From contig JAETXT010000001.1 in assembly GCA_019188255.1 (NCBI GenBank), positions 7,006,001 through 7,070,000 on the forward strand: a stretch of 64,000 bases of DNA, read 5' to 3'. A program made the translations under genes and the position numbers. Of the stretch, positions 52,489-64,000 are shown one piece after another (within the stretch, counting starts at the first letter, position 1; every line of letters starts with the position of its first letter). Source of the stretch: Verticillium longisporum. Its lineage: Eukaryota > Ascomycota > Sordariomycetes > Glomerellales > Plectosphaerellaceae. Under the pieces are notes generated by a model, which ran no database searches, was not told where the DNA came from, and worked only from the letters and a program-made list of their open reading frames with translations.

Positions 52489-55400
52489 ATGGACGGCTCA
52501 TACCAAAACCCCTATCACAGGGCCAATAGCCCCATGTGAGTTCTCTTCAGCCTTGCTCCACGCCGCGCCATCGCCCTCTGATCCCTTGCCCTCCGATCCC
52601 TTGGTCGCACCAATTCTCCAGTCATAATCGGAGCCCTTCTAACACCCTCTTCTCAGGAGCCCCGAAACGCCAACGAGCGCCCCCTATCGCGCCAACGTCA
52701 ACCGAACCAAGACGAGGAAATGGGTGGAGGCAAAGACGCAGAACTATGACGGTGACGACTGGGGAGCTGACGATTTTGACGAGCAACCCGAGCCTGTGCC
52801 TGTGCCGCCCTTGCGACCCATCGGTTCACGTCAGACCAGCTTGTCCAGCCAAACATGGAATCAGCCTCCGCCGATGCCTCAAGTAGGCCATCGATATGCA
52901 TCTGGTCCTCAGCCTAGCCTGCACATTCAGACGCAGCCGGTTCAGGTGCCATCGCAGTTGTCGCAGTCACAAGCGGAACAGCAGCAGCCTCGCGAAACGA
53001 CAGCAGCACCTGAAATCAAGTCCCCAGCGGGCCCCGAGCCTTCTCCATCAGTTTATAGTCAGGGCACAGGGCCGGTCGTCTCGCCTCAGTCCGCCGGCTC
53101 TGGGGCTATCACTGCGCCCGTCACTGTTCCAGAGCCCTCGGGGTTTCCTCCGCGTAAGGGCAGTATCAGTCAGGGCGAGCCCCAAGCAGCCCAGCAGCAG
53201 ACGATCCTACCCTCGAGTGTCTTTCGCCGTTCAGAAGAGGATACGATTGCAGCCAATCCGCAGTCATCCCATGCTGCTGGCAAGGATGTGGAGGAGTCTG
53301 TCGCTTCTCAGCCTGGACGCTCGATTGCTCATAATGAAGGCACAACTCCGGTCCACACCAGTCTAGGCAGCAGCACCTCCCCCGCCGGAACATCTCAGGA
53401 TACTGTTCAGGGTGGCAGGAGCGACGACGGACTCGATCGGACACCTTCCCCTTCAAAGCTCGACCAAGGACAGACGCAACAGGCATCAGTGCTGGGATCA
53501 GCACCTGCTCCTGTTGAGCAGCCTCAGCCTACCGAGCGATTCAGTACCGCAGTCATCGCTGAGCCGCAAGCCATTCTTCCCTCCCGCCAATACGAGGCCT
53601 CTTCGCCGACTTCAACCGTCGAGCAGGCAAGCAGGAACGCTGCAAGGGCCCAGGAAGAGCCTCGACGATTTTCCACGAGCCCTCAGCTTCCAGATCTGGC
53701 GCGCATGTCCATGTTCGGCGACGATTTCTTCGCGAAACCACCTCTGACCTCGAATGCGCCCCCAGTGCCTACGCTGCCAGAGGAAAGCGAGCCTTCCCCT
53801 CAACTCCCTTTAGCCTCACAAACCTTGCCCGCAATGGATCGGTCGACCACACCACCGAGGACTGATACGACCACGATCCTGAGCACTGATCAGACCGAAT
53901 CGCCAACTCAGCCAACTCAGGATACTTCGCCCAAGCCAGGTGGAGTCACAGCCGAGGCGGCGCCGACTTCGAATGTGACAGAATCCCCAACTGGTGAAAT
54001 CGAAAGTCGCGAGCCTTCCCGCCCTGAGCGAGCTCAACAAAAACGCCCATCATTTCCTGGTGGCTGGGTCACCGAGACTGCGACCCCATCGGCGGAAACT
54101 GAGCCCGCAGTGAATCCCATCGAAAGTGCGCCGACTGAACGATCAAACATGCCAGCAGTTTCCGACGACGGGGGCGGCTCCCCTGCGGCCTTCGAGCCTG
54201 TCCCCTTGAAGGGGCTTCGATCCACTTCAGGGCCTGGGTCGGTGACAGCCTCGGACGATCACGTACAGCGCACTGCTAGCCCCATTGCATCTCTCTCTCT
54301 CTCCCCCGCGCCTGAGGGATGGTCACCTACGCTGGCCGCTCTGCAAACTCGACCTGTCGATGACCCACCCGAGAAGTTTGCCGCTCCTGAGCGACAGTCC
54401 ACCCTGAGCACGATCAACTCTCCCTCGCCAATCAAGGAGAGCGATAAATTGAGGGAGGAGATCATCCGAACTTTAAGCCCAGTCCGTCCCACGCATGATC
54501 ACGATGCAACAGGAGACAGCAAAGGAGGCCTCTCAGTGTTGCCCAGCCAGGCTGGTCGGGAAAGTACCTATCTTCATGGCGTTTATGACGATTACTGGTC
54601 TGGGCCCGAGGACAGACCACCTCACAGCAAACAGGATGATGCTGATCCTGCTCCTGCTCCTGCGATTCCAGCAACAGATGGGACCATGCTCTCATCACCG
54701 CGCGATGTGTCTGAAGTTCCGCCTTTGAGCCCCCGCAGTCCTCGACGAGAGCCCGTCCATGTCCCTGCTGCGCTTCCTGAAGTCAATCTGCTCCCACGTC
54801 GATTCTCCTGGGAGGCTGGCAACGAGGATCAACCGCAGTCTGCGGAGCAAGGCAGCGCTGTTGCCTCGGCCCCGCAGTTCGCCGTCGATGTCAGCAGCGG
54901 CCCGTCTTCTCAACATTCTCAGCTTCTCGCGCCTTCCATTGGGAATCCCGAGGAGCCAACAAATGATGACGACAAGCCACCATCCAGTGCGGCGGACGAG
55001 CTTCCTTCGAGGCTGGCCGACAAGTCACAGGTTGGTATCTTGGACAATACGGCTCTAGTATCCCATCAAGTCTCTCAAGTCAGCACTCTTCCCCTGGAAA
55101 AGCAGGATTCGGCCGGCCCTGAGCCACCTTCTCCAATTTCAGCAGCGTCCGACAAGCCGCCGCCCTTCAAGGGAGAACCAGAACCCAAGACGAGACGCCT
55201 ATCGCTGGCAGACGAGAAGCGACTACAGGTCTCCACGTCGGACCAGACCTCTCCGCTCCCTTCCCCCGGAGGTCATCCCGCGTTAGCAGAGCGCACCGTT
55301 GCAGTAGGCCCCGAGGCAGAAGGTTCACCGACGCAGCATCACGTTCCAGCGCAGTCGACACAGTCGGCGCAAAAGTTATTATCGTTTAGGGAGATTCTTG

Positions 55401-58400
55401 ACTTGCCAAGCCCCGCAGACAGAATCGCCAAGTACAATGAGACGCGAGCGCAGTTTGCTTCGACGGACTCGGGTCTCAACAATTGGATTGTCAGTCTGCA
55501 GTCACAGCATGCGGAGCACGGTGCTGCCTCCTCCTCGTACCACACGTCCATCACTGCGGCACGTCCAGGCAGTGCATCGGCACAGAGATCGCCGACTAAC
55601 GCACCATCGGCGTCGCAGCAGCCTTACTATCAGCAGTATCTGAATGCCAGCTCGCCGAACGCGACTCCAGGTGCACCTGGCCGGCCCTCCACGAGCAACA
55701 TGGGGACAGGAGCTTCACATTCTCCTTCCAGCGATTTCAAGCACTCCAGTGGTCAAGTTGGGGCGAAGGGCAAGGAGCTTCTGCTCGGGGCGGCCAAGGC
55801 GGGCAAGGGACTGCTGAGCAAGGGCAAGAACAAGCTTCGCGGCGGCGACAAGGTATTTCCTTAATCATTCCTCTTTACCAGGGTTACTGCACAGGACATG
55901 CCTCTTCTCTCATCATCTTTATTTCCTACGTTGATGGTCGGACGATTCTTATTTTAGCACCCCCATACAGGCCAGGGCCGTGACCATGACTTGACTCGGA
56001 CAACATGGGCCACGAGCCCTGGACCCTGAGCCATGAGCCACCGGCCGGTCTATGTTACCTTCTGCGCGGCTGGCTCGGATGACGGCACGGTGTATGGATA
56101 AAGAATGACACGACTTCTTCTACACGATCATGTATTTCCCTTGACGGCTTTTAATCTCCACAATGACTTTTCTTGAGGTGCCTTGTTTCTAATGCCCGGT
56201 TGTTTTTGCAGAACGAAGAGTCCTCCTCCTCCTCATCGCCGCCTCCGCCTCAAGCCAAAGCCAGAAATGATCGCCGCGCCTCATGGGGTCTTAGCCTTGG
56301 ACCACGATCCTCGGGTCTGAAGGGCGACGCCGACCCACAATCCAACTCACCCCAGCCTAGGCGCCTCTCGACTGTTTCGAGCTCGGCCCCTAAGATTCCT
56401 CAACCTTTGCGCTTGTCTCCCTTGGACACTTTCCCAAACTCAACCGGAGTTCTGTGGGCTACTTCGCAACCACGGCCGCGCACTCCCCCGGACGGAGTCA
56501 ATGCGCAAGGAGACAGCCAACCAGAATTGGTGTCGCCGGTGTCGGACACACACTCGTTGCGCAAGGCGCAGCATGACGACAACACCAATGATGAATATGA
56601 TGCAGCCGACAGCGTACAGATCCCACAGCCTATCAGTAAAACGCAGCCCTCGTGGGATCCGACCAATGCGACGCCTTTATTTGAAGAGAATGACTTTGAC
56701 CTCGACCATTCACAGCCCTCAAGTATTCCAAACGGCCGTTCTGTTGCTCCTGCTGACGATCGTGATGACGACTGGGTCGTGGTAGAGCCGCAGGCTCCTG
56801 GCGAGCCATATCGCATGATGCCATCCGGGGCCAGCAAGAAGCCTACCTCTGGTCCCACGACGACGCAAAGAGCGACATCCTCAGAGGTTCCTCGGAACAA
56901 TGCCACCCATACTCAACAGGCTCCGCCAGAGACCTCACCACAACGCAACTCCTCCTTCGTTGGGCTGCCTCCTATTAGACGGAGCTCCACCTTTGGCATC
57001 AATTATGCGCGCAGAGCAAAGGAACGCTTCTCGCTTGATGAAGACGAGATGGATAATTTCTCGAGGACATCCACCCTTGATGCCAACGCTGGCCCCAGCA
57101 CTCTGTCCTCGCAGCAGCAGCAGCAGCAGCAGCATAACAGTGCTGTCGCCCAACAGAATGGCGACCTTCCAACTGGAACTGGGACGCAGACCCGTGATTC
57201 TCAGCAGGGGCTTGCAGGAGACACACTAGGTGCCTCCAGTCTTGGTCGCCCTGCTTCCTATGCTTCGTCTGAGGTTGATGTCGGTGATGATCCGGAGAAG
57301 CCGCCCGTGGCAGAACCCGCGCCGTATCAGAATCGGCGGGCAGCGCCGATGCAACACCAGAACATGCGGCCCCAGCCAGGTGTTCTCGGTCAAAACATAC
57401 CTGGCGGTAATCCTGTCCAGCATCTTCCACCGCAAGGGCCTTGGAAACTTGAGGAGTCGCACTTGTCCGAACCTCTGCTTCCAGCTAGCCGAAGCCGCCA
57501 TGCTCCTGATACCAGTCAGGCGTATTTCGGCTTTGATAAGGAGACTGGTGCCACGAATCCGGTTCCGATCCAGCAACGCTCTGCTGTCCAAATGCCTCCT
57601 CGCCAAAAGTTTTCAGAGACGCCGCCTTCATCTGCACGTCGTTATCCGGAGCTTTTCTCTCGGGCAGTCGGGCAGCAACAGCCGCCCCCGCAGCAGCAGT
57701 TGCAGCAACAACAAGCACAGCAACAGCAGCAGCAGCAGCAGCAGTCGCAAAAGCACTTGGATCAAGCCATGTCACGGACATCACAGGATCTTCCACCCCA
57801 GGTGTACCAGCAGCAGCCACCGAGCCGGGAAGATGTGATCTTACAACACAGTAATACATCCGAATTCCAGGTCCCGGGTGTTGGTCCGCCACCTGAAGAC
57901 CATCGCGGCCGAGAAAGAAGGGGTTCGGGCATCTTCAAGGAGATCGGTGGCCGGTTCAGGACCGCCTCTCGCGAACGCAAAGGCTCTGTCATTGAAAGCA
58001 GTGGTCTCGAACAGCAACCTGGTGTTGATGTGCGAGGAGATGAGGTTTCGGAGTCAAGCTTTGATACGCAGGAGCTTCGTGACCGGAAGAAAAAGCGCCG
58101 GTCCAGCTTCTTCATGAGCCTCAGGGGCTCCAAGCCTGCCAGCAGCGGCGGTCCGCCAGGCGCCAGCGGAGATGACACGGCGGACTCTTCAGATGTTGCT
58201 GAACAACCCCAGACGCATGCTCAGCTTCAACAACAATTTGCTCATCAACGCAAGAGGTCATTCTTTGGAAGCACACCTGGTAGTGGGCTGGGACCTCCGA
58301 CTCTGTCACGGACCTCGACGTCAAGCAATGTGCACGAGACTGAGGGTAGCATGCACAGTCATCAATCGCCCAGAAAGCGACTGTCTACGTTGACGGGCAA

Positions 58401-60465
58401 ATTCTTTCACCGATCTTCGGGTCAGGTCGAGGAGCCGCCCAAGCCAATGACTGCGCAGTCCACAGCTCCATCTCTTCAGAGCCGTCTCTCTGGTCTTCCC
58501 AATAGCCAACCCGGAGTGCCCAGCCCACTTGCCGACCACCGGAGGGAGAGAAGCGATACAACTACTTCAAGGCCTGCTACTGACCACGAGCCCCAATATC
58601 AGAACCAAGGTGACGCACATGACGTGAAGCATGGAGACCGTGGCCGTAGAGCGTCCGCGGGCAACTTCTTGGCTGGCCTCTTGGGCAACAGATCTTCATC
58701 CAAACCTCGTGGGGCTCACCCCCAGCCTGAGAGGCTGTCGCAAGACCAACCGCAGCAATTTCAGTTTCAACGACAGCCGCAACCTCAGGCGGGCCAGGTT
58801 GGCCATCAGCCCTCTCCGCAACCCGCCTTTCAACCGGGAATGGGCGACGCACAACACGTCAACCGCCTATCCCCTCCGCCCTTCCGCACCCAGGGACCTC
58901 CTGTCCACCCCATTGCAGATGTTGCTAGCCCCGAGCAACGTGGACAGAGCAGTTTTCCTGGCCCTCAAAAGGCCCCCGACAACACGCGAGTGTCTGTTCA
59001 GCAGGTGAACAGTGACACAGATGAGGCAGGGTCAGACACTGAACAGTCAAACGTGACCACGGCAGCCACCTTGCAGGCAAAGCCAAATGGAGATCTGCCA
59101 CAGTCGCAAGTCCACACTCGGCCAGTTCCTGATGTGAATTCCCGGCCACTTGGGCTACCAACCGCGACTGGAACGATCAACAAGGTCAGCCCAAATGTTT
59201 CGCCTGACTTTTCGTCGGTCAACCACCAGACCCATCGAGAATTTGGCGCGGGAACCGAACGAATGCCTTTTAGCCCTGATCATGTTCAACATGTTCAGCG
59301 CATCGAGACACAGCAGATCCCTAGGGGCCAACCTGGCGCCAGTCCTGAGACTCTGGGCCAGCTGCCTGCGCAATCCATCCAGCAGCAGTCTTCTGGAGCC
59401 GATTTGCTGCCCCCGAGAGAACAGTTCTCTTCTTCACCTCGGCTGAATGACGGCTATCAACCACCCCCATCCGAAACATCGCTCCAGGATGGACGAGTAT
59501 CGCACCTGTCTATGGGATCATTCCAAGAGCCCTCGACTCATTCAAGTCCTAACTTGTCCTCCCAGGTCGATCCTCGAGTGCAGCGGCCTGTTTCCATTTC
59601 GCCCGTCCCGGAGGGGCTGCATCAGCCGCCGGGGGCGTCTATTCATGCCCGCGCGTCGGCACCGTTGCTTACAACACAGACGACGGGGCATCATGGAGTC
59701 CATCATGGATACGGTCCTTCCCAGGCATCCAGGCAAAGCTTTGGACCGGGTGTTGCGTTTTCGAACTCTGAGGAACCCCACGAGAGCCGTCGCTCAAGAT
59801 GGCTCATGGGCAAGTCGTCACAGCAGCCCATGCAGGCGTCACAGCCGAAGCTTGAGAAGGAGAGGTCGGCAAAGTCCATATTTAACGCTTTCAAGCGCTC
59901 CTCGAAGCTCCCTCCTGCCAACCAGGCTCAGCCTGACCTCGCTGCTTATCGAACGAATTCTCATCAGCAACATCAGCAAACGATGCAGGGCCGGCCGCTG
60001 AATCCGCAACAGGGTCCGCAACAGTCATTCTCGCAGCGACAGCACCAGGAAGCGCAAGCACATGGCCAGCCTCAGCAGCTCCTTCATGGGCCAGCAAATC
60101 ATCTCGCACAAGGCCAGGCACCTCCGCTGAGCCACCCTCAACCTATAAACGGGCATGTGCAGATGGGCCCGCATCATCTTTATCAGCAGCAGCGAATGTC
60201 GCCCGCCACTGTTCCAGTGCCTGGGCAGATCGATCCACGCCATAACTCGTTCAACAGCCCTCATCAACCACATGGGCGATCGCCAGAGTTGGACCAGCGA
60301 GGCGCTCGCAGCCCACCGCAGCCAGCCCATTTTGGCGGATACGACACATCGGCCACACATGGGGAACATGACCGAATGGGCCAGGGCTTAGGGGGCCCAC
60401 GATCCATGCAGAATGCATCTGCAGACCTGTATTCAGCTCCTATTCACCAATTGGCGCAAAGTCAA

Positions 60466-60499
<34 letters not shown>

Positions 60500-61653
60500 G
60501 CTTGATAGAACCTCAGTACGATCAAGTTCCAATTCCTCGGGGTTACGAGGCTGTTCACGGGGAGGGCAGCGTCGAACCTTCACCCTACTTGTACGGACGC
60601 AGAGTGTCCGGGGGGTTCCAACGACCATCGTTCGAACAGCAGCCGAGTAACAATACTGGCAACCGCAGACAATTCTCGGCAGAACAACCCTATCGTCCCT
60701 ACAGTCAAACGCAACAGGTCCAGCCAGCCCTGCGGCATGGCGTCTCACCTCCTCTAGGCCAGCAGGCTAGCCTCCGTGACAGCATAGCCTTGGGTAGTTC
60801 CAGTCAAACCCTGTCTCACGCCGGCCATCCTGCAACGCACTCTGGACCACCTGTTGGCCTCGGCCTCGATCGACAGCAGGCTGGGTACGGAGGGCAGAAT
60901 ATGCAGTATGATGGTAGGAACAACCAACGTCGAGAGGGCAACCAGCTTGCGCAGCAGCAGCGGCAGCCCTATGTACGGCACGATGAGGCCGCCAAGCCTC
61001 CGCATTTCACAAACCTGCCAGGACAAGGAATAGCTGCCAACAGCGTTGCGATCGATACGGGTATGTCCTCCATGGCCAGGAACGAGAAGCAACCGCCGCG
61101 TCAGATCCAGGCATCCCAGCATGTTGCCGCCAGCGCGCCCCGAGCTACCAGCAACATGTCCAACTCGAATCCGTCGACACCAGCAGGCAGGAACCTCAAC
61201 ATTAACGTGCAAAGCGCCAACCACGGGGATCACGACGACATTTACGACTCGACGCCGCGAAGACCCATGGAGCCCCTGAAGCCGACAATAACAGGTGACA
61301 GTCAAGTCAGCGCCGGGTCAAACGAGGAGCAGCAGGCCCTCCAGGCAAGACGTGAAGCCGAGGCTGCGGGCGCCAGCGCCGACCAGGCCAAGACGACACT
61401 CGCCCGGGACAAGAGCACGCGGGCAGAGCTCGAGGACACGGAGGACGAGCGCAAGCGGTCGATCCGGCTCGAGGAGCAGGAGGAGAAGATACTGTACGAC
61501 CCGGACGAGGACTACGCACTGGTCACGGACCGGGACGCGGCGCGCAAAGACCCCGACGCGCCGCTCATGAGCGCGACGAGCTACCCCGGGATGGAGTGGA
61601 ATCCGTACATGGCGGGGGGCTACGATGACCTGGACGAGCCAGCTCACAAGTGA
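52489..61653 (+). CDS. Giant intrinsically disordered Gln/Pro/Ser-rich fungal protein
   Basis: Three exons are inferred: 52489-52535, 52657-55852 and 56212-61653, giving about 2,894 aa. The start MDGSYQNPYHRANSP is joined by a 121-nt intron (branch CTAAC) to a conserved-looking segment, YRANVNRTKTRKWVEAKTQN, then YDGDDWGADDFDE. Most of the chain is low-complexity and Pro/Ser/Gln-rich. Islands of apparent conservation include LLSFREILDLPSPADRIAKY (about 960-990), a Gly/Lys-rich end of exon 2 (GKGLLSKGKNKLRGGDK), basic Ser-rich blocks (RDRKKKRRSSFFMSLRGSKP; RKRLSTLTGKFFHRSSG), and the C-terminus SATSYPGMEWNPYMAGGYDD. Three polyglutamine tracts are encoded by CAG runs. The second intron is 359 nt with branch CTAAT; joining across it keeps frame, while retention would end the product shortly after residue 1,081. 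I do not recognise a named family, and two separate genes (split at 55,853-56,211) remain a possibility. Confidence 0.72.
57113..57132 (+). repeat. CAG run encoding polyglutamine tract 1
   Basis: Seven CAG codons in a row within the giant protein (about residues 1,382-1,388). Confidence 0.85.
57676..57750 (+). repeat. CAG/CAA-rich region encoding polyglutamine tract 2
   Basis: Interrupted CAG/CAA repeats (QQQPPPQQQLQQQQ...) including an uninterrupted run at about 57,724-57,745; about residues 1,570-1,595 of the giant protein. Confidence 0.85.
60462..60496 (+). repeat. CAG run encoding polyglutamine tract 3
   Basis: About eleven consecutive CAG/CAA codons, near residue 2,500 of the giant protein. 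Confidence 0.85.
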
Positions 61654-64000
61654 TGGGTGGTTATGGCCTCCGGGGGGGCAATCTTGCCATTTTTTCTTCG
61701 TTATTTTTTTCCCTCTACCACATCTCGCCTTGCTTCTCTCTCAGGATACCATTTGCTCGTTGCACGATATTGCTCTCGCGTCTACTTTGTACATAATGCT
61801 CCCTGGCTGGCAATGGGCCAAGCATGGTATAGCGATCAGGGGATCGGAAATATGGGTTGGATCTGACTTTTTGATCTGCAAGCTTTGATTAATTCTACAG
61901 AAAAAAGGTTTTATACAAGGTTCTCTCTCTGTCCTTGTCTGGTTCGACAGATGTAGAGGGAACGCGCAGAAATTTATACATTGTCCACTATCCCGAAGGG
62001 CCTTGCTTCCACTCACTTGCCACTGTCTCTCGGTGGTCTGGCCGGTCTCTTCAGTGATCTTGAGCCGGTACCCCAGGCCGAGAGGGAAGTGAACACAATA
62101 CTGGAGCGACACTGGCTCTATATTGATGCCTCCTGATGCCGCTGATGGGCCAGAAAAAGCAGCTGGTCTGAGGCGTGCGCTCGCTAATCGAATCGGGGCC
62201 CCCAAATCGGCCCCGCAGAAGGTGCGTCCGGGACAGACGGGCGGGGTTGCGTGAGATGGATGGCACAGTCGTACCTGAAAGAAACCACGGGCAGTAGTCG
62301 GCAGTAGTCGGCAGTAGTCAATGGCAGGTTGTTGCCCCCCCCCCTCACGAGCTTCGGTCACAGTCCATCCAATGGACGGCTGGCCCCCAGCGTGGAGAAG
62401 GGAAGGAGGACCGGGACCGAGTGCGTGCTGCGGCCGATGAGGGGAAGGGAGAGAGGGGGCACAATGACACGATGACGGAAGTCCGAGCCACGTCGGGAAG
62501 CTGCATGGCAGGTCCCGTCCTGTCATGTTTGTCTCGCACCAGGTAGGTACCTTAGGTACGGCACATTACGATCATGAAGATGGGTGGAAGCATGCCCTGG
62601 AGGGGTCAATTTGGTTATGTCTTCGCCAATGGCTGCAACAGGCCGAACATATGACAGCCACTGTTTGCGCGGGGCCACTCGCCGAGCGCGAGCTTTTTGA
62701 CGCGCGCCGTGCAGACGATAGAGGAATCAACAGTTTGCGCCCCCTCCTACGTAGTACATGTATGCGGCCCCTTGATGCCTGTCATCCGGGCTGCCGACGA
62801 TCCCGCCGTCCATTTGCAGTGAGGGATGAGGTACGAGCGTTCGCATCGTATAGCTGGCTAGCCGTCTCCCGGCGGAACATCGTGTTGGAGTGCCCATCCG
62901 AATTCTTCTCGGCGCTGGCAAGAGGATACGAGATTTGGAAACGAAGAAGCATGTCCAGAGACGAAAATATGGGAAAAGCACGGCCCTGTCTTGGGTGAAA
63001 CGCAGACACCTGTCGATGCTCCATCAGATGCAACCACGATACGATGGGGCAACCGAGTCAGCCGGATGCGTTCAACGATGGGAGCCAGCTATTACGAGTA
63101 GGTAGAAGCAGGCAAGGAAGGGCCGGCTCGTTTGCACGCTCGCTTCCTCCTGTTCGGCTGTCAGCTTCATGGATTGGTTGTTTGGCTGATACACCAAAAG
63201 TCAGTTCAGTCGCGTCTCGGCGTAGGCACCGCGCGCACAGAGCGAGAGAATGCGAGAGGGAACCCGCGTCTGTCAGACTTCGCGAGATTGCGCGGCGGAG
63301 ATTAAGCACATGTTCGCATTCCGTTTGGGCGTGGCTGAGGCCGAGGGCCGCTTGGATTGGGAGGGGAGGGCGTGGGTGTCGGCGTGTCCAGGGCCTTGAA
63401 TGGGGCCTGGACCTCCCTGCCAGTGTGCGCGGGAAGACAGCGCGAGAGCGAGGGGCGCTAGAAGCAACGAGGACAAAGAAAAAGAGCCTAGTCGAGAACA
63501 CACCAGAATAAAAAAACGAACAGCATGCAACATTGGGCGGGCTGTGCCTAGCTCTGGCGCGTGGGTGCGAGGTGCGAGGTGCTAGGCGCGAGGCGTTGTC
63601 CCGTCCGAGGCCCACGGACGCTCCTCAAGACCAGAGGAAAACAAGGGAAGCCTGCGTCTGTTTGAGAACCATGACGACAAGTCCGTATGATCCCCACCAA
63701 GGGTCTTTTCCTTAAGTCAGGTCTCTCTGTTGGGAAGATGGGCCTTGGTGGCCTGGTGTTGAGGAGATGGGCACCACAGATCAAATGACGGCGAGGCGTG
63801 ATCAGTCGGTTGGGCTGGAACAGACTTGGCAGAAACCTGGCAGCTACTGAATCGAGAAGGTCATGGTGTCATGGTGTCATGATGTCGCGGAGGGGCGTGG
63901 GCTGGGTACGGGTGACGGCGTGACCATGTCTCTCTCTGTGTCTGCCCGGCTTCCAGTCCGTCTCGTAAGGTACTTTGGTAACTTGGCTCAGAGAGTCGTT
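61654..64000. other. Right-hand intergenic region, no gene seen
   Basis: 2.3 kb without a CDS I can support. Contents noted: the 3' flank of the giant gene, a three-unit tandem GGCAGTAGTC repeat at about 62,289-62,320 followed by a C run, a GGTAGGTACCTTAGGTAC motif at 62,541-62,560, and a GTGTCAT/CATGGTGTCATG triplication at about 63,861-63,886. Open frames (for example 63,044-63,511 and its antisense) are compositional, Arg/Ser-rich, and lack domains. Confidence 0.5.
62289..62320. repeat. 10-11 bp tandem repeat (GGCAGTAGTC)
   Basis: Three consecutive copies of GGCAGTAGTC(G/A) in the intergenic region, just before a C homopolymer. Confidence 0.8.

Noticed and set aside
52724..55864. The exon 2 stretch as a complete 1,046-aa gene on its own
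   Set aside because: It lacks an ATG at its 5' end (the frame opens with GTG), and a good upstream exon with ATG at 52,489 and an in-phase intron was found; its 3' end has a donor site that joins in frame to 56,212.
63044..63615. Overlapping ~155- and 185-codon frames on opposite strands
   Set aside because: Arg/Ser-rich compositional frames that overlap each other in antisense with no conserved motif.
1..64000. tRNA or rRNA genes
   Set aside because: No T-loop-like GGTTCGAATCC block with a matching A-box was noticed, and no rRNA-like conserved tract was seen; a covariance-model scan was not possible here.

Overview
The window is nuclear DNA from a filamentous ascomycete, most likely a Sordariomycete. 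This is inferred from short GT-AG introns of about 50-90 nt with CTAAC/CTGAC-type branch sites, pyrimidine-rich promoters, gene types typical of Pezizomycotina (an Ayg1-type hydrolase, a Zn2Cys6 protein, a GNA1 acetyltransferase), and an AT-rich block almost devoid of CpA/TpG, the footprint of repeat-induced point mutation (RIP).

Layout. (1) 1-11,281, gene-rich left arm: the 3' part of lsm7 is cut by the window edge (-), followed by a conserved protein with a C-terminal Zn2Cys6 cluster (+), a RIM2-type mitochondrial carrier (+), sorting nexin 3 (-) and splicing factor SF3A1/Prp21 (-). (2) 11,562-12,329: a small non-autonomous DNA element with iterated subterminal motifs. (3) About 12,330-35,620: a gene-poor AT-rich RIP island. 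It holds LTR copies in two inverted pairs, two copies of one Ty1/copia family, and a second, unrelated copia-type polyprotein family, all full of stop codons. Two compositionally normal pogo/Fot1-like DNA transposons (17,617-19,475 and 25,460-27,318, each 1,859 bp) sit inside this island with TA duplications and 46-48 bp terminal inverted repeats, so they arrived after, or escaped, RIP. (4) 36,207-61,653, gene-rich right arm: a class 3 (diacylglycerol-type) lipase (-), gna1 (+), an ayg1-like hydrolase (+), a KduD-type SDR (-) divergent from a zinc polyol dehydrogenase (+), a glycerol-dehydrogenase-type aldo-keto reductase (-), the Golgi Qa-SNARE sed5 (-) and a giant disordered Gln/Pro/Ser-rich protein of about 2,894 aa (+). 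(5) 61,654-64,000: no gene seen.

How the genes relate. Most are independent housekeeping genes: RNA decay/splicing (lsm7, SF3A1), nucleotide transport into mitochondria (RIM2), endosomal and Golgi traffic (snx3, sed5) and UDP-GlcNAc/chitin precursor supply (gna1). The SDR, polyol dehydrogenase and aldo-keto reductase form a compact group of NAD(P)-linked sugar/polyol redox genes; the first two share one intergenic promoter.

Caution on base quality. Two highly conserved housekeeping genes (RIM2, snx3) each carry a one-base deletion in a short homopolymer, and the transposases show similar losses. This looks more like residual indel error in the assembly than biology. All exon structures were deduced by hand from splice signals, reading phase and family conservation; no alignment or transcript data were available.
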